Positions 1-8,643 of a DNA stretch of 63,550 bases are shown piece by piece. Origin of the DNA: Verrucomicrobiia bacterium (GTDB taxonomy: Bacteria > Verrucomicrobiota > Verrucomicrobiia > Limisphaerales > Pedosphaeraceae); NCBI GenBank assembly GCA_036268055.1, contig DATAUW010000020.1:1-63550 (forward strand). Direction: 5' to 3'. The notes beneath the pieces are model-generated. The model was not told the origin of the DNA, did no database searches, and was given only the letters and a program-made list of their open reading frames with translations. Numbering within the stretch: position 1 is the first letter of the stretch; each line of letters opens with the position of its first letter. The position numbers were made by a program, and so were the translations under genes.

Positions 1-2409
1 GACTTCATCCTGGAATCGGCGCAATGACTGAGTGATTCCCTCGTAAATAATTTCCTTGCGGCGACGCAGGCGGACCTTGCCCTTGGCGATGCGTCCGCTG
101 GAAACGATGCAGCCGGCAACCGGCGCGCCCTTGGACAATTCGAAAACCTTGCGCACTTCCGCCGAGCCGATGATGACTTCCTTGAGAATCGGATCGAGCA
201 GACCCGCCATGGCTTCCTTCACCTCGTCAATCAACTCGTAAATGATGGCGTAAAGTTTGATCTGGACGCCTTCGTGCTTGGCCTTGTCCGCCACGCCACT
301 GTCCACGCGCGTGTGAAAACCGAGGATGACAGCGCTCGAAGCCGAAGCCAGCGCCACGTCCGATTCGGTGATGGTGCCGACCGCGCTATGGATGATTTCC
401 AGAGTCACCTTGTCGGACTCGATTTTCTTCAATGCTTCCACGATGGCTTCCACGGAGCCTTGCGTGTCCGCTTTGACAACAATTTTGAGCGTTTTACCCT
501 GTTGCGATTGCAAGGTGGCAAACAGATTTTCCAGCGTCACTTTGCCTCGCATCGCCTCCAGGCCTTCTGCCTTGGCTTCCAGCATGCGTTGTTCGGCCAG
601 GTCGCGCGCCGCTTTTTCGTCTTCCACGACACTGAATTCGAGGCCGGCTTCGGGGACGCCGTTCAAGCCCAGCACTTTCACCGCGACGGAAGGGCCGGCT
701 TCCTTGAGCCGCTTGGCTTCCTCGTTGATAAGCGCGCGCACGCGCCCATAAAACTGGCCGCAGAGGATGACATCGCCGACGCGCAACGTGCCTTTGCGCA
801 CGAGCACGGTGGCGGTCGGGCCGCCGGGTTCGAGGCCGGATTCAATCACGTTGCCTTTGGCGCGGCGGTTGGGGTTGGCCTTCAACTCCAGCAAGTCCGC
901 CTGGAGCAAAATCATTTCAATGAGTTTATCCACGCCTTGTTTTGTCAGCGCGGAGACGTCTACGTAAATCGTATCACCGCCCCAATCGTCCGGCACGAGG
1001 CCCTTGTCCTGCAATTGCTGGCGGACTTTCAGCGGGTTGGCGTTCGGATGGTCAATCTTGTTGACGGCGACGAGAATCGGAACTTTCGCCGCCTTCGCAT
1101 GGCTCAACGCCTCGAGCGTTTGCGGCATGACGCCGTCGTTCGCCGCCACGACGAGCACCACGATGTCCGTGACATTCGCGCCGCGCGCGCGCATGGAACT
1201 GAAGGCGGCATGGCCGGGCGTATCAAGAAAAGTGACCTGCGCGAGTTCTTTTTTCCGCTCCGGATGCGGGAAGGAAATTGTGTAGGCGCCAATGTGCTGG
1301 GTGATTCCGCCGGCTTCACCGGCCGCGACATCGGACTTGCGGATGACGTCCAGCAAGGTCGTTTTGCCATGGTCGACGTGTCCCATGATGGTGACGACCG
1401 GAGCGCGAGGTTTCAAGTCCTCGACCTTGTCCTCCATGTCGAGTTCGACCTTCTTGATCGGTGCGTGGACCACGCCGCCGCCGCGTTCGCGTTTTTCAAC
1501 TTCGAACCGGAAACCGTGCAGTGCGCAAACTTTTTGGGCGGTGGCTTCGTCAATCGCCTGATTGACCGTGGCAAAAACGCCCAGCTTCATCAGGTCGCCG
1601 ATGACAACGAAGGGCTTCTGCTTCATCTGTTCAGCGAGATCGCGAACCACGATGGGCGGCTTGATGATGATGACCTTGGCATCCGCCGGCAGGGAAATTT
1701 TTGGGCCGGATTCTTTGAGGCCCGGACCTTTTTGCGGCGCTTTTGCCCCGGGCATGGAAGGACCCGCGGGCGCCATGGGACCGCCGCGAAAGTTTCGAAT
1801 ATCGCCGCGCTTGTTAAAGTCGGTCCGACGGTCAGGCTGCTGCTGCCGCGGTTGTTGTCCGGGAAATTTTTGGGCCGGCTTTTCCACCGGTTTCGGTGCG
1901 GGCTTTTGCGGCAGTTGAATGAAACCAACTTTCTCGCCCACCTGCGGTTTCGGAGGCGGCGGCGGGACGACCGGCTTCGGCGCAATGACCGGCGCGGGCG
2001 GCGGAGGCGGTTCTACGACGGAGGTCGCCATGACCGGCTCGGCAATATCTTCTTTCCTGGTTTCGAGTGGCGCAGGCTCGGCTCCGTTTGGGACGTGGAC
2101 CGGCTCGGGCGGTGCAGGCGCCACTATTTCAACGGGCGCGGACGGAGGAGGCGGAGGAGGAGCGGTGATGATTACGATTTTTTCCTCCACTACGGGCGCT
2201 TTGGGCGCTTCCGGCGGCGGCGCGTTCAGCCGGGCGGCGATGTCAGGATGATCCTTAAGAAGCTCGTTTTCGAGGTATTCGGCGCTGATTTTATCGAGCG
2301 AACTGGAGGCGACCTTGGCGGCGGTAATGCCCAATGTCTTGGCCTTGGAGATGATGTCTTTGTTCTCCAAACCAAGTTTCTTCGAAATGTCGTAAATACG
2401 AACGGGCAT
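1..2409 (-). CDS. infB: Translation initiation factor IF-2, 3' end outside window
   Basis: GTPase that places initiator tRNA on the 30S subunit and promotes subunit joining in the cytoplasm. The minus-strand reading from ATG at 2409 starts [13 protein letters not shown], the usual IF-2 N-terminal domain. A long Pro/Ala-rich linker follows (about residues 60-260), then the G domain with G1 motif GHVDHGKT at residues 343-350, DTPGH, and NKID for guanine recognition. Elongation-factor-like domains II and III follow. All 803 codons in the window are open, and the C-terminus lies beyond base 1. It sits 97 bases downstream of nusA on the same strand, the widespread nusA-infB order. The long open frames on the opposite strand are shadows. 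The identification is secure; only the extreme C-terminus is unseen. Confidence 0.97.
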   Translation of the reverse strand, partial: MPVRIYDISKKLGLENKDIISKAKTLGITAAKVASSSLDKISAEYLENELLKDHPDIAARLNAPPPEAPKAPVVEEKIVIITAPPPPPPSAPVEIVAPAPPEPVHVPNGAEPAPLETRKEDIAEPVMATSVVEPPPPPAPVIAPKPVVPPPPPKPQVGEKVGFIQLPQKPAPKPVEKPAQKFPGQQPRQQQPDRRTDFNKRGDIRNFRGGPMAPAGPSMPGAKAPQKGPGLKESGPKISLPADAKVIIIKPPIVVRDLAEQMKQKPFVVIGDLMKLGVFATVNQAIDEATAQKVCALHGFRFEVEKRERGGGVVHAPIKKVELDMEDKVEDLKPRAPVVTIMGHVDHGKTTLLDVIRKSDVAAGEAGGITQHIGAYTISFPHPERKKELAQVTFLDTPGHAAFSSMRARGANVTDIVVLVVAANDGVMPQTLEALSHAKAAKVPILVAVNKIDHPNANPLKVRQQLQDKGLVPDDWGGDTIYVDVSALTKQGVDKLIEMILLQADLLELKANPNRRAKGNVIESGLEPGGPTATVLVRKGTLRVGDVILCGQFYGRVRALINEEAKRLKEAGPSVAVKVLGLNGVPEAGLEFSVVEDEKAARDLAEQRMLEAKAEGLEAMRGKVTLENLFATLQSQQGKTLKIVVKADTQGSVEAIVEALKKIESDKVTLEIIHSAVGTITESDVALASASSAVILGFHTRVDSGVADKAKHEGVQIKLYAIIYELIDEVKEAMAGLLDPILKEVIIGSAEVRKVFELSKGAPVAGCIVSSGRIAKGKVRLRRRKEIIYEGITQSLRRFQDEV

Positions 2410-2506
2410 AATCTATATCGTCACTTTCTACGGGCCAATTTTGCAAACAAGCCTTCATAGGCCTAACAGCGTAACATAAGCGCTATTCATTTTCCAAACA
2501 TTCAAT

Positions 2507-3793
2507 TCAGGCGGCCGGGGCTTCACCCACGTCACCCAATTTAAATTTCCGCCGCGCGGCTTCAGCACGCACAGCTTCCATGATCGCGCCCGCCTGATCG
2601 CCGATTTCAGGCATCTCGGCAAGGTCGCTATCGTCCGCCTGCAACAAATCTTCCAAACGTGTCAAGCCGTGGTGAACCAGCACATCCGCTTGCTGTTGTG
2701 TGATGCCGGGAATTGCGGCCAAAGTCTTCACTGCCTGCGCGACCTTCTCTTCAAAACCCATCGTGACTACGACTTCCGGCTCGATATCCACTTGCCAGCC
2801 GGTGAGTTTCGAGGACAGGCGGGCATTCTGGCCGCGCTTGCCGATCGCCAGCGAAAGCTGATCTTCGCTGACCACGATGCGGACGCGGCGATTGGCCTCG
2901 TCCACTTCAAAAGATTTCAACTGCGCCGGCGCGAGGGCGTTGGTGAGGAACACTTTGATGTTCGAGTCCCAACGGATGATGTCCACTTTCTCGTTGTTGA
3001 GTTCGCGGACAATATTCTTCACGCGCTGGCCGCGCAGCCCCACGCATGCGCCGACTGGATCCACTTTTTCATCGCGAGTATAGACTGCAAGCTTGGTGCG
3101 AAAGCCGGGTTCGCGGGCGATGCCCTTGATCTCGATCGTGCCGTCGTTGATTTCCGAAACTTCAAGCTGGAACAACTTGATGACGAAGCGCGGATCGGCG
3201 CGGGACAAAATGATTTCTGGTCCGTGCGGGCCGTTCTCAACGGCCTTGACGTAACAACGGATGCGTTCGCCGATCTGATATTCTTCGGTGGGCACGCGCT
3301 CGCGGTTCGGCAGGAGCGCTTCGTATTTGCCCAGGTCCACGCTGACGTCCGACCGGTCAAACCGCCGCACGACACCACTGATAATGTCACCCACGCGATC
3401 TTTGAACTCGGTGAAAATCAACTGCTTCTCCGCACGGCGGATGTGTTGCATCAACGACTGCTTGGCATATTGAGAAGCGATGCGGCCGAAACCCGCCGGC
3501 GTGACTTCCACTTCCAGTTCGTCGCCGAGTTGGGCGTCCGCCTTAATGCGTCGGGCATCGAACACCGTGATCTGATCGTGCTTGGAAAGAACTTTTTCGG
3601 AGACCATGAGTTTTGCGAAGGCCTTGATATCGCCACTCTTGGGGTCAATGACGCAACGCAGTTCACGCGCCGGGCCGACCGCCTTCTTGGCAGCAGACAA
3701 CAACGCTTCCTCGACCGCAGCTACGAGGATCTCGCGGCTGATGCCCTTCTCGCGTTCCCAGAATTCCAGGACTGCTAAAAAATCTGCGTTCAT
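2507..3793 (-). CDS. nusA: Transcription termination/antitermination factor NusA
   Basis: RNA polymerase-binding factor that modulates pausing, termination and antitermination. From the N-terminus there is a polymerase-binding domain (MNADFLAVLEFWEREKGI), an S1 domain near residues 125-190, and two KH domains; the second is marked by VSEDQLSLAIGKRGQNARL. A short helix-hairpin-helix tail follows. I chose the ATG at 3793 because it gives the canonical N-terminus. The frame remains open to a GTG at 3820, which would add nine residues. At about 428 residues it carries one short C-terminal region rather than the duplicated acidic repeats of E. coli. No rimP lies directly upstream, unlike the common rimP-nusA-infB arrangement. 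infB follows after 97 bases, probably in the same transcript. Confidence 0.95.
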   Translation of the reverse strand: MNADFLAVLEFWEREKGISREILVAAVEEALLSAAKKAVGPARELRCVIDPKSGDIKAFAKLMVSEKVLSKHDQITVFDARRIKADAQLGDELEVEVTPAGFGRIASQYAKQSLMQHIRRAEKQLIFTEFKDRVGDIISGVVRRFDRSDVSVDLGKYEALLPNRERVPTEEYQIGERIRCYVKAVENGPHGPEIILSRADPRFVIKLFQLEVSEINDGTIEIKGIAREPGFRTKLAVYTRDEKVDPVGACVGLRGQRVKNIVRELNNEKVDIIRWDSNIKVFLTNALAPAQLKSFEVDEANRRVRIVVSEDQLSLAIGKRGQNARLSSKLTGWQVDIEPEVVVTMGFEEKVAQAVKTLAAIPGITQQQADVLVHHGLTRLEDLLQADDSDLAEMPEIGDQAGAIMEAVRAEAARRKFKLGDVGEAPAA

Positions 3794-4050
3794 ATAATCT
3801 TCGACGGCACGTTGGTTCACCCGGTTAGGGGAACAAAAAAGTCGGCAGATTTAATTCTCCGACTCGCGCGCGCTGGCAAACCAGCCATCTAGTACCGTTC
3901 TAGTAAGCATAATGAGTTCCGCGTTCGCGTCAAGGTGCAAAATCCAAACTCCAGTGTCTTTTGAAAGCCGCTGTATCGTGAACGCTTTATCCCGAAATCT
4001 TCGCCGCAAAACTTTTTGCAATTTTTCCCCGGCTGTCCCAATCTGCTTCC

Positions 4051-4425
4051 ATGACGCAACCGCTCGCGCTCGTCTTATACGAAAAATTGCTGCCCGGAAC
4101 CCAGCTTGTGAACCGCCTCCAGGACCTGGGCTATCGCGTGGTCACCGTGAATGCCACCGAGTCCCTTGTCGAATGCGCCGTGCGCGAAAAACCCATGCTC
4201 GTTTTCACTGACCTCGTTGCGCGCCGCATCAATGTGCCCGAGGCCATCACGCAGCTTCGCCAAAATTCCACCACGAATCATCTTCCCGTCATCGCCTTTG
4301 CCGACGATAAAAATGCCACACTGCAATCCGCCGCCCGCGAGGCCGGCGCCAACCTCGTCGTGAACGAAGCCGCCGTGCTCAACCACCTCGAACAATTTCT
4401 CGAACAGGCACTGCAACTTGATTAA
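4051..4425 (+). CDS. CheY-like degenerate receiver domain protein
   Basis: A stand-alone protein of 124 residues with a receiver-like alternating hydrophobic strand/helix pattern. An aspartate in the phospho-acceptor position (D54 in LVFTDL) is retained. The rest of the active site is not: the acidic pair expected near residue 10 is replaced by LYEK, the conserved Thr/Ser strand reads VIAFA, and the conserved Lys strand reads LVVNEA. It is therefore probably a pseudo-receiver acting by protein contact rather than by ordinary phosphotransfer. It precedes chdC by 46 bases, so co-transcription is possible. The partner is unknown. The fold assignment is good; the function is inference. Confidence 0.65.
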   Translation: MTQPLALVLYEKLLPGTQLVNRLQDLGYRVVTVNATESLVECAVREKPMLVFTDLVARRINVPEAITQLRQNSTTNHLPVIAFADDKNATLQSAAREAGANLVVNEAAVLNHLEQFLEQALQLD

Positions 4426-4447
4426 CACGCAAGACAATTCCTTAAGT

Positions 4448-4466
4448 CATTTTTAATTTTTAATTC
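4448..4466. repeat. AT-rich repeat word upstream of chdC
   Basis: The 19-bp word CATTTTTAATTTTTAATTC ends six bases before the chdC start codon. The identical 19 bp occurs inside rlmN at 35184-35202. Two exact copies of so AT-rich a word in a GC-rich window suggest a dispersed short repeat. Its position between stop and start codons could affect ribosome access. Confidence 0.6.
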
Positions 4467-4471
4467 CCCCC

Positions 4472-5287
4472 ATGACTCTTCCCACCATTAAGTTGAATCA
4501 AGGTATTCACGTGATGCATTTGTTTTACCGTATTGACCGCGTCCGCTGGTCGCAACTATCCGTCGGCGATTCCGCGCTCGCGAGCGCCAAGCTCGAAAAG
4601 CTTTGCGCCGCGAACGCCAATGTCTCTCACCCGCGCCTCGTCACCTACACGAACATCAGTGGCAAGGCGGATTTGGTTTTCATGCTGCAAGCCGCCGAGC
4701 TTGGCCAGATCGCACAACTGCATCGCAACATTGAAGATTGTTTTCCGCCGGGAACGCTGACGCCGGTGTTCAGCTACATCAGCGTCACCGAATTGAGCGA
4801 ATACATGCCGACGGAGGAAGAGAGCCGCAACATGCTCATCAACCACGAAAAACTTTCACCCGATAGCGACGCCTTCAAGACGAAGATGGCCGAATCCGCC
4901 AAGCGCCGCGCTGATTACGAGCACTACCGGCTCTATCCCGAACTGCCCGATTGGGAAATCATGGCGTTCTATCCAATGAGCAAGCGCCGGCTCGCCGCCG
5001 ATAACTGGTATAGCCTCGATTTCGATGCCCGCAAAAAATTGATGGGCGGTCACGCGCGGGTTGGCCGCAAATTCGCCGGGCGCGTCTCGCAACTGATCAC
5101 TGGTTCCACTGGCCTGGACGAATGGGAATGGGGCGTGACCCTCATGGCCCACCAACTCGATCCCATCAAGGACATCGTCTATGAAATGCGTTTTGATGAA
5201 GTGACCGCGCGCTATGGCGAGTTCGGCCCCTTCTATATTAATATGCGACTCGCTCCGGCGGCGCTTTGGACACATCTGCATCTGTAG
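4472..5287 (+). CDS. chdC: Coproheme decarboxylase (HemQ/ChdC, chlorite dismutase family)
   Basis: Catalyses peroxide-dependent oxidative decarboxylation of coproheme III to heme b, the last step of the coproporphyrin-dependent heme route. The protein has 271 residues, a typical ChdC length. The C-terminal half holds the family block: FYPMSKRR with Y167, NWYSLD, the proximal heme ligand H194 in MGGHARVGR, and Q207. The spacings Y167-H194 (27) and H194-Q207 (13) equal those of the catalytic Tyr147, proximal His174 and distal Gln187 of Listeria ChdC. The distal Gln argues for a decarboxylase, since true chlorite dismutases use Arg there. A heme-chaperone gene, hemW, lies 0.7 kb downstream. The start ATG follows the AT-rich repeat closely and has no clear Shine-Dalgarno. 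Confidence 0.9.
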   Translation: MTLPTIKLNQGIHVMHLFYRIDRVRWSQLSVGDSALASAKLEKLCAANANVSHPRLVTYTNISGKADLVFMLQAAELGQIAQLHRNIEDCFPPGTLTPVFSYISVTELSEYMPTEEESRNMLINHEKLSPDSDAFKTKMAESAKRRADYEHYRLYPELPDWEIMAFYPMSKRRLAADNWYSLDFDARKKLMGGHARVGRKFAGRVSQLITGSTGLDEWEWGVTLMAHQLDPIKDIVYEMRFDEVTARYGEFGPFYINMRLAPAALWTHLHL

Positions 5288-5442
5288 AGTGGTGAGCAAT
5301 AGAGTGGATAGGTCGTTATAAACCATTCCTCGAATTCCGAACGGCTATCTGGGTTGTGATATTTTGTTTTACAATTCCACTCACGCCGCCTTGGCCCTTG
5401 ATGTCGTCAGCCATTTCATCGCTAAAATCCTAAAACTAATGC

Positions 5443-5470
5443 TTGACCGCCGTTGGATAAGCTATAGTAT
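5443..5470 (+). promoter_or_regulatory. Candidate sigma-70 promoter of the cold-shock gene
   Basis: TTGACC (5443-5448) and TAGTAT (5465-5470) are separated by 16 bases. It is the best -35/-10 pair in the csp upstream region. It predicts a start site near 5477 and a leader of about 115 nt, long as in many cold-shock mRNAs. Confidence 0.5.
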
Positions 5471-5517
5471 TCCAACAAATTTGAGTCGTATTATGGGCGA
5501 CAAGAAGTAATTCGTTT

Positions 5518-5560
5518 GGACACAAGCTGCACGCACAGCATGTGTCCTTTTTGCTTTTTT
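5518..5560 (+). terminator. Terminator-like hairpin in the csp leader (possible attenuator)
   Basis: GGACACA (5518-5524) pairs perfectly with TGTGTCC (5541-5547). An inner stem GCTG/CAGC (5526-5529/5536-5539) is separated from it by an A-A mismatch. The hairpin is followed at once by TTTTTGCTTTTTT. It lies between the candidate promoter and the csp start codon, so it could end transcription early or act as a temperature-responsive attenuator. A terminator for a short upstream RNA is the alternative. Confidence 0.6.
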
Positions 5561-5592
5561 AGCCGCGCACTCAAGCATCTCAGGAGAAAACT

Positions 5593-5799
5593 ATGGCAAG
5601 CGGTAAAGTCAAATGGTTCGATAACAAAAAGGGGTTCGGGTTTATCGCCCAGGATTCCGGTCAAGACGTCTTTGTTCACCACACCTCCATCCTCGGTGCT
5701 GGTTTCAAGACCTTGAACGAAGGGGAAGAAGTGAGCTTCGAAGTGGTCAGCAGTGACAAGGGACCCAAAGCTCAAAACGTCCAGCGAGTTGTAGCCTAG
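5593..5799 (+). CDS. csp: Cold-shock domain protein (CspA family)
   Basis: A 68-residue single cold-shock domain, the full usual length. RNP1 reads KGFGFI (residues 13-18) and RNP2 reads VFVHH (residues 27-31). The start [18 protein letters not shown] is canonical. Such proteins bind single-stranded RNA and DNA and melt mRNA structure after a temperature drop. A purine-rich AGGAG lies at 5581-5585, seven bases before the ATG, one of the clearer ribosome binding sites in this window. The gene is a single-gene unit with its own leader hairpin and a strong downstream terminator. Confidence 0.95.
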   Translation: MASGKVKWFDNKKGFGFIAQDSGQDVFVHHTSILGAGFKTLNEGEEVSFEVVSSDKGPKAQNVQRVVA

Positions 5800-5825
5800 A
5801 CATCCTTCCGACTTCAACACTAAGA

Positions 5826-5854
5826 GCCTCCCGCCGTTCGGCTGGAGGCTTTTT
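5826..5854 (+). terminator. Intrinsic terminator of csp
   Basis: GCCTCC (5826-5831) pairs with GGAGGC (5844-5849). An inner GCC/GGC stem closes a GTTC loop, and TTTTT follows. It lies 27 bases after the csp stop. Confidence 0.85.
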
Positions 5855-5946
5855 CGTTTTCCACCAGTAGCCGGGTTTATGGCCGGGTCAAGATTTAAGC
5901 CAAAGCTTTTTATTCACGACCGTCAAAAAATAGGTTATCCTTGGGC

Positions 5947-7179
5947 ATGCTTGAGTCGTTCGCCAGCCCGGTTTCCAGCCTTTACGTGCATGTCCCTTTT
6001 TGCGCGCAGAAATGCAATTACTGTGCTTTCTATTCTGAAGCCTCGAACGGCGAACTCATCGAACGCTATGTCCAGTCATTGATCCGCGAACTCGAATTGG
6101 TTGCGTCCGATCTTCGTCCGCGCACGATTTTTTTCGGCGGCGGCACTCCTTCGCTGCTCAATCTCCGGCAATGGCAGCAAATCCTCGAGACGATGCATCG
6201 TATCGGTTTGAGCGGTGCGGCGGAATGGACCGTCGAATGCAATCCCGCCACCGTTTCGCTCGACAAGGCGAAACTCTTGCGCGAGCACGGTGTCAACCGC
6301 ATTTCAATGGGCGTGCAATCCCTCAACGAAGCGCTGCTCGACCGCCTTGGCCGCATCCACAGCCGCGAAATGGTTTTCAAGTCCTTCGATATTTTGCGCG
6401 CCGCCGGCTTTGACAATGTGAATCTCGACCTCATGTTCGCCATTCCCGGTCAGACGCTGGATATCTGGCGCGAGACTTTGCGCGAAGCTACCGCGCTCGG
6501 TAGCGAACATCTTTCCAGCTACGAAGTAATTTACGAAGACGACACGCCGCTCTACGCGCAACTCAAAGCCGGCGAGTTCGACGTGGACGAAGACCTCGCC
6601 TGCGCCATGTACGAAGAATTGATCAGCCACGCGACCCAGGTTGGTTTTCAGCAATACGAAATCGCCAACTTCGCCCAAAACAATGTGTCTTCCATTAACG
6701 CAAACAAATTTTCCATAGCATCCAAAAACCCCATCCCCAATTCCGCACTCCGAATTCCGCACTCCGCACTTCCCAACCGGGCTTGCCAGCACAACGTCAA
6801 CTACTGGCGCGGCGGATCCTTCTACGGCCTCGGCCCCAGCGCCAGCGGATACGTCCGCGGCATCCGCACAAAAAATGTGCCGAACACCCAGCGTTATTGC
6901 GAACAACTGGAGCAGGGGAAACGCGCCATCGAAACCAGCGAAGAACTTTCTCCGCGCGCGCGTGCCGGAGAAATCGCGGCCTTCGGACTACGCATGAACA
7001 TTGGCTGGCCCTTTGAACAATTTCAAAATGTCACTGGCTGGGATTTGCGGCGCGAATGGTCCGGCGAAATCCAGCAGCTTGAATCGCGGGGCTGGGCCCG
7101 TTCCGATTCCGAACGCTTCCAACTTACTTCGGCTGGCCTCCGCTTCGCCGATAGCGCCGCCGAACTTTTTTTGCGCTGA
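5947..7179 (+). CDS. hemW: Radical SAM heme chaperone HemW (coproporphyrinogen oxidase-like)
   Basis: Radical SAM protein related to HemN that binds heme and is thought to deliver it to target proteins. The cluster motif reads CAQKCNYC (C19, C23, C26 from the ATG at 5947), preceded by YVHVPF. The SAM-binding glycines appear as FFGGGTPSLL, and the HemW C-terminal domain follows. It is often annotated as an oxygen-independent coproporphyrinogen oxidase, but the motif lacks the extra Cys of true HemN. Unusual: about 31 residues (6679-6771) separate YEIANFAQ from CQHNVNYW, where relatives have only a few residues. This stretch includes a tandem 14-bp repeat translating to NSALRIPHSAL. The frame stays open, so the protein is probably functional. 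Confidence 0.88.
   Translation: MLESFASPVSSLYVHVPFCAQKCNYCAFYSEASNGELIERYVQSLIRELELVASDLRPRTIFFGGGTPSLLNLRQWQQILETMHRIGLSGAAEWTVECNPATVSLDKAKLLREHGVNRISMGVQSLNEALLDRLGRIHSREMVFKSFDILRAAGFDNVNLDLMFAIPGQTLDIWRETLREATALGSEHLSSYEVIYEDDTPLYAQLKAGEFDVDEDLACAMYEELISHATQVGFQQYEIANFAQNNVSSINANKFSIASKNPIPNSALRIPHSALPNRACQHNVNYWRGGSFYGLGPSASGYVRGIRTKNVPNTQRYCEQLEQGKRAIETSEELSPRARAGEIAAFGLRMNIGWPFEQFQNVTGWDLRREWSGEIQQLESRGWARSDSERFQLTSAGLRFADSAAELFLR
6739..6766 (+). repeat. Tandem 14-bp repeat inside hemW insertion
   Basis: AATTCCGCACTCCG occurs twice back to back (6739-6752 and 6753-6766) and is followed by a third partial copy. It lies within the extra codons of hemW and stays in frame. From general knowledge, 'IPHSA'-type peptides coded by such repeats recur in verrucomicrobial proteins. 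Confidence 0.75.
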
Positions 7180-7222
7180 CGTAAAATAGTTTCCGATTTC
7201 CTCTTGGCGTTCTCTCGCGAAG

Positions 7223-7239
7223 GCGTAAAATATTTACGC
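7223..7239. promoter_or_regulatory. Palindrome abutting the dinB start: candidate operator
   Basis: GCGTAAA, a 3-nt centre ATA, then TTTACGC: a perfect 7-bp dyad ending directly before the ATG at 7240. A second copy of its CGTAAAATA core lies at 7180-7188, just after the hemW stop. It occupies the place where a ribosome binding site would be, so it could be a repressor site or an RNA hairpin. Confidence 0.5.
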
Positions 7240-8592
7240 ATGAGCAAGGACAACCGCATCCTCCACGTAGATGGCGATAGTTTTTTCGCCAGTTGCGAAG
7301 TGGCGTTGAATCCGAAGCTCGAAGAACGGCCCGTCTGGGTCGGCGGTGGACGCCGGGGAAACGGCATCGTCATCGCCGCCAATCGCCTGGCTAAAGTGCA
7401 TGGCATCAAGACCGGCATGGCGTGTTTCGAGGCCAAGAGCCGCTGCCCCGAAGGTGTGCAATGCCGTCCCCACTACGACGAATATCGCCGTCTCTCACAG
7501 GAGATGTTTCGCATTCTCGAAGAGTATTCACCCACGCTGGTGCCGATCTCGATTGACGAAGGCTTTCTCGATCTGAGCACGATGGATCAACACGTTTGGC
7601 GGCACACCACACCGCTGGCTTACCTGCGCGAAATCGGCGAGCGCATCCGCGTGCAAATCCGTTTACCCGTCTCCGGCGGACTCGCCAATTCCTCCCGGCT
7701 CGCCAAGCTCGCGACCGATGCCGTCAAACCCGGCTTCATAGAAATCCCTGTCGGCGAAGAAAAAGAATTTCTCCGCGATCGTCCCGTGCGCGAACTTTCG
7801 GGCATCGCCAAAAATCGCGAACGCGCTCTCGCGTCGTTGAACGCCCGCACCTTTGGTGACGTCGCCAAACTTCCTTCCATGTTATTGCGCCAACGGTTTG
7901 GCATCTGGGGTCAACAGCTTTGGCTTTTCGCCAATGGCCGCTGGCAGGAGCCGTTGATTCTCGACGCCAAGGATCGCACTACTATTTCCAGCAATACCAC
8001 GCTCCCTTATAACGAACCCGATTACGAAGCTGGGCTGGTTTTTACCTTGAGCGAAGCCATTCGCCTTGTCGGCCAGCTTCGGCGTGAGCAATTACAAGCG
8101 CGCGAAATGAGCGTGACCATTCGGTTTGATGATTTCAGCGAAGTGGGCGCGAACTATCGTTTCAAGCATCCGCAGTTTCGCAATTCCGTCATCACCACCG
8201 CACTCGAGGATCTTTTTCGCGACGTGATGACGCACGCGAGCAAACCGATCCGCCAGATCCGCATCGCATTTTGGAATCTCACGCGCCTTGATACGCAGCC
8301 CACGCTTTGGGGCAAGACCGAGGCCGAACGCTGGGGCGCGCTGGACGAGGCGGCGCATCGCATGAACCAGCTATTCGCGCGGCCGGACAAACCCGCGCTC
8401 ATGACCGGCGCGCAACTTGCCTTGCGCCAGCTTGACGACGCCCATAAAAATCCCAAATCAAAATGTCCCTTCGCGCCGCAACGGGAAATTGTCAAAAAAC
8501 TTTGGGGAACCGATGCCGACCCGCTGGCGAATAAAGGTGACTGGGAAAAACGCCTCGGCAAAGTCAGCAAACAAATCCAATTCAATCACTGA
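7240..8592 (+). CDS. dinB: Y-family DNA polymerase (DinB/Pol IV-like)
   Basis: Low-fidelity translesion polymerase used when replication meets damage. Palm-domain catalytic motifs are clear: HVDGDSFFASCE near residue 9 (Pol IV has HVDMDAFFASVE) and SIDEGFLDLS with the paired acidic residues. The steric region GNGIVIAANRLAK and the helix-hairpin-helix segment ELSGIAKNRERAL follow. A little-finger domain occupies about residues 240-360. It has about 450 residues, longer than E. coli Pol IV (351), mainly through a C-terminal tail. I preferred the ATG at 7240 because it gives the normal N-terminus. The frame is open back to a TTG at 7204, which would place the palindrome inside the coding region. 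Confidence 0.9.
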   Translation: MSKDNRILHVDGDSFFASCEVALNPKLEERPVWVGGGRRGNGIVIAANRLAKVHGIKTGMACFEAKSRCPEGVQCRPHYDEYRRLSQEMFRILEEYSPTLVPISIDEGFLDLSTMDQHVWRHTTPLAYLREIGERIRVQIRLPVSGGLANSSRLAKLATDAVKPGFIEIPVGEEKEFLRDRPVRELSGIAKNRERALASLNARTFGDVAKLPSMLLRQRFGIWGQQLWLFANGRWQEPLILDAKDRTTISSNTTLPYNEPDYEAGLVFTLSEAIRLVGQLRREQLQAREMSVTIRFDDFSEVGANYRFKHPQFRNSVITTALEDLFRDVMTHASKPIRQIRIAFWNLTRLDTQPTLWGKTEAERWGALDEAAHRMNQLFARPDKPALMTGAQLALRQLDDAHKNPKSKCPFAPQREIVKKLWGTDADPLANKGDWEKRLGKVSKQIQFNH

Positions 8593-8643
8593 GGCGTTCT
8601 GTATCCGTTCCGATCTCCGCGCTTCCGGGCTTCACGGTTAAAA

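Larger units (their letters stand above)
5288..5592. other. Spacer between chdC and csp: noncoding, holds csp promoter and leader
   Basis: 305 bases without a credible gene. The first 150 bases show nothing I recognise. The second half contains the candidate csp promoter and the hairpin plus U-tract described separately. The 109-codon minus-strand frame across the csp region is a shadow of csp. Confidence 0.7.

Noticed and set aside
274-2460. 728-codon open frame on the plus strand across infB
   Set aside because: It is antisense to infB, which shows all IF-2 motifs. Long antisense frames are common in GC-rich genes; its own sequence has no family features.
2669-3778. 369-codon plus-strand frame over nusA
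   Set aside because: Shadow of nusA; no recognisable domain.
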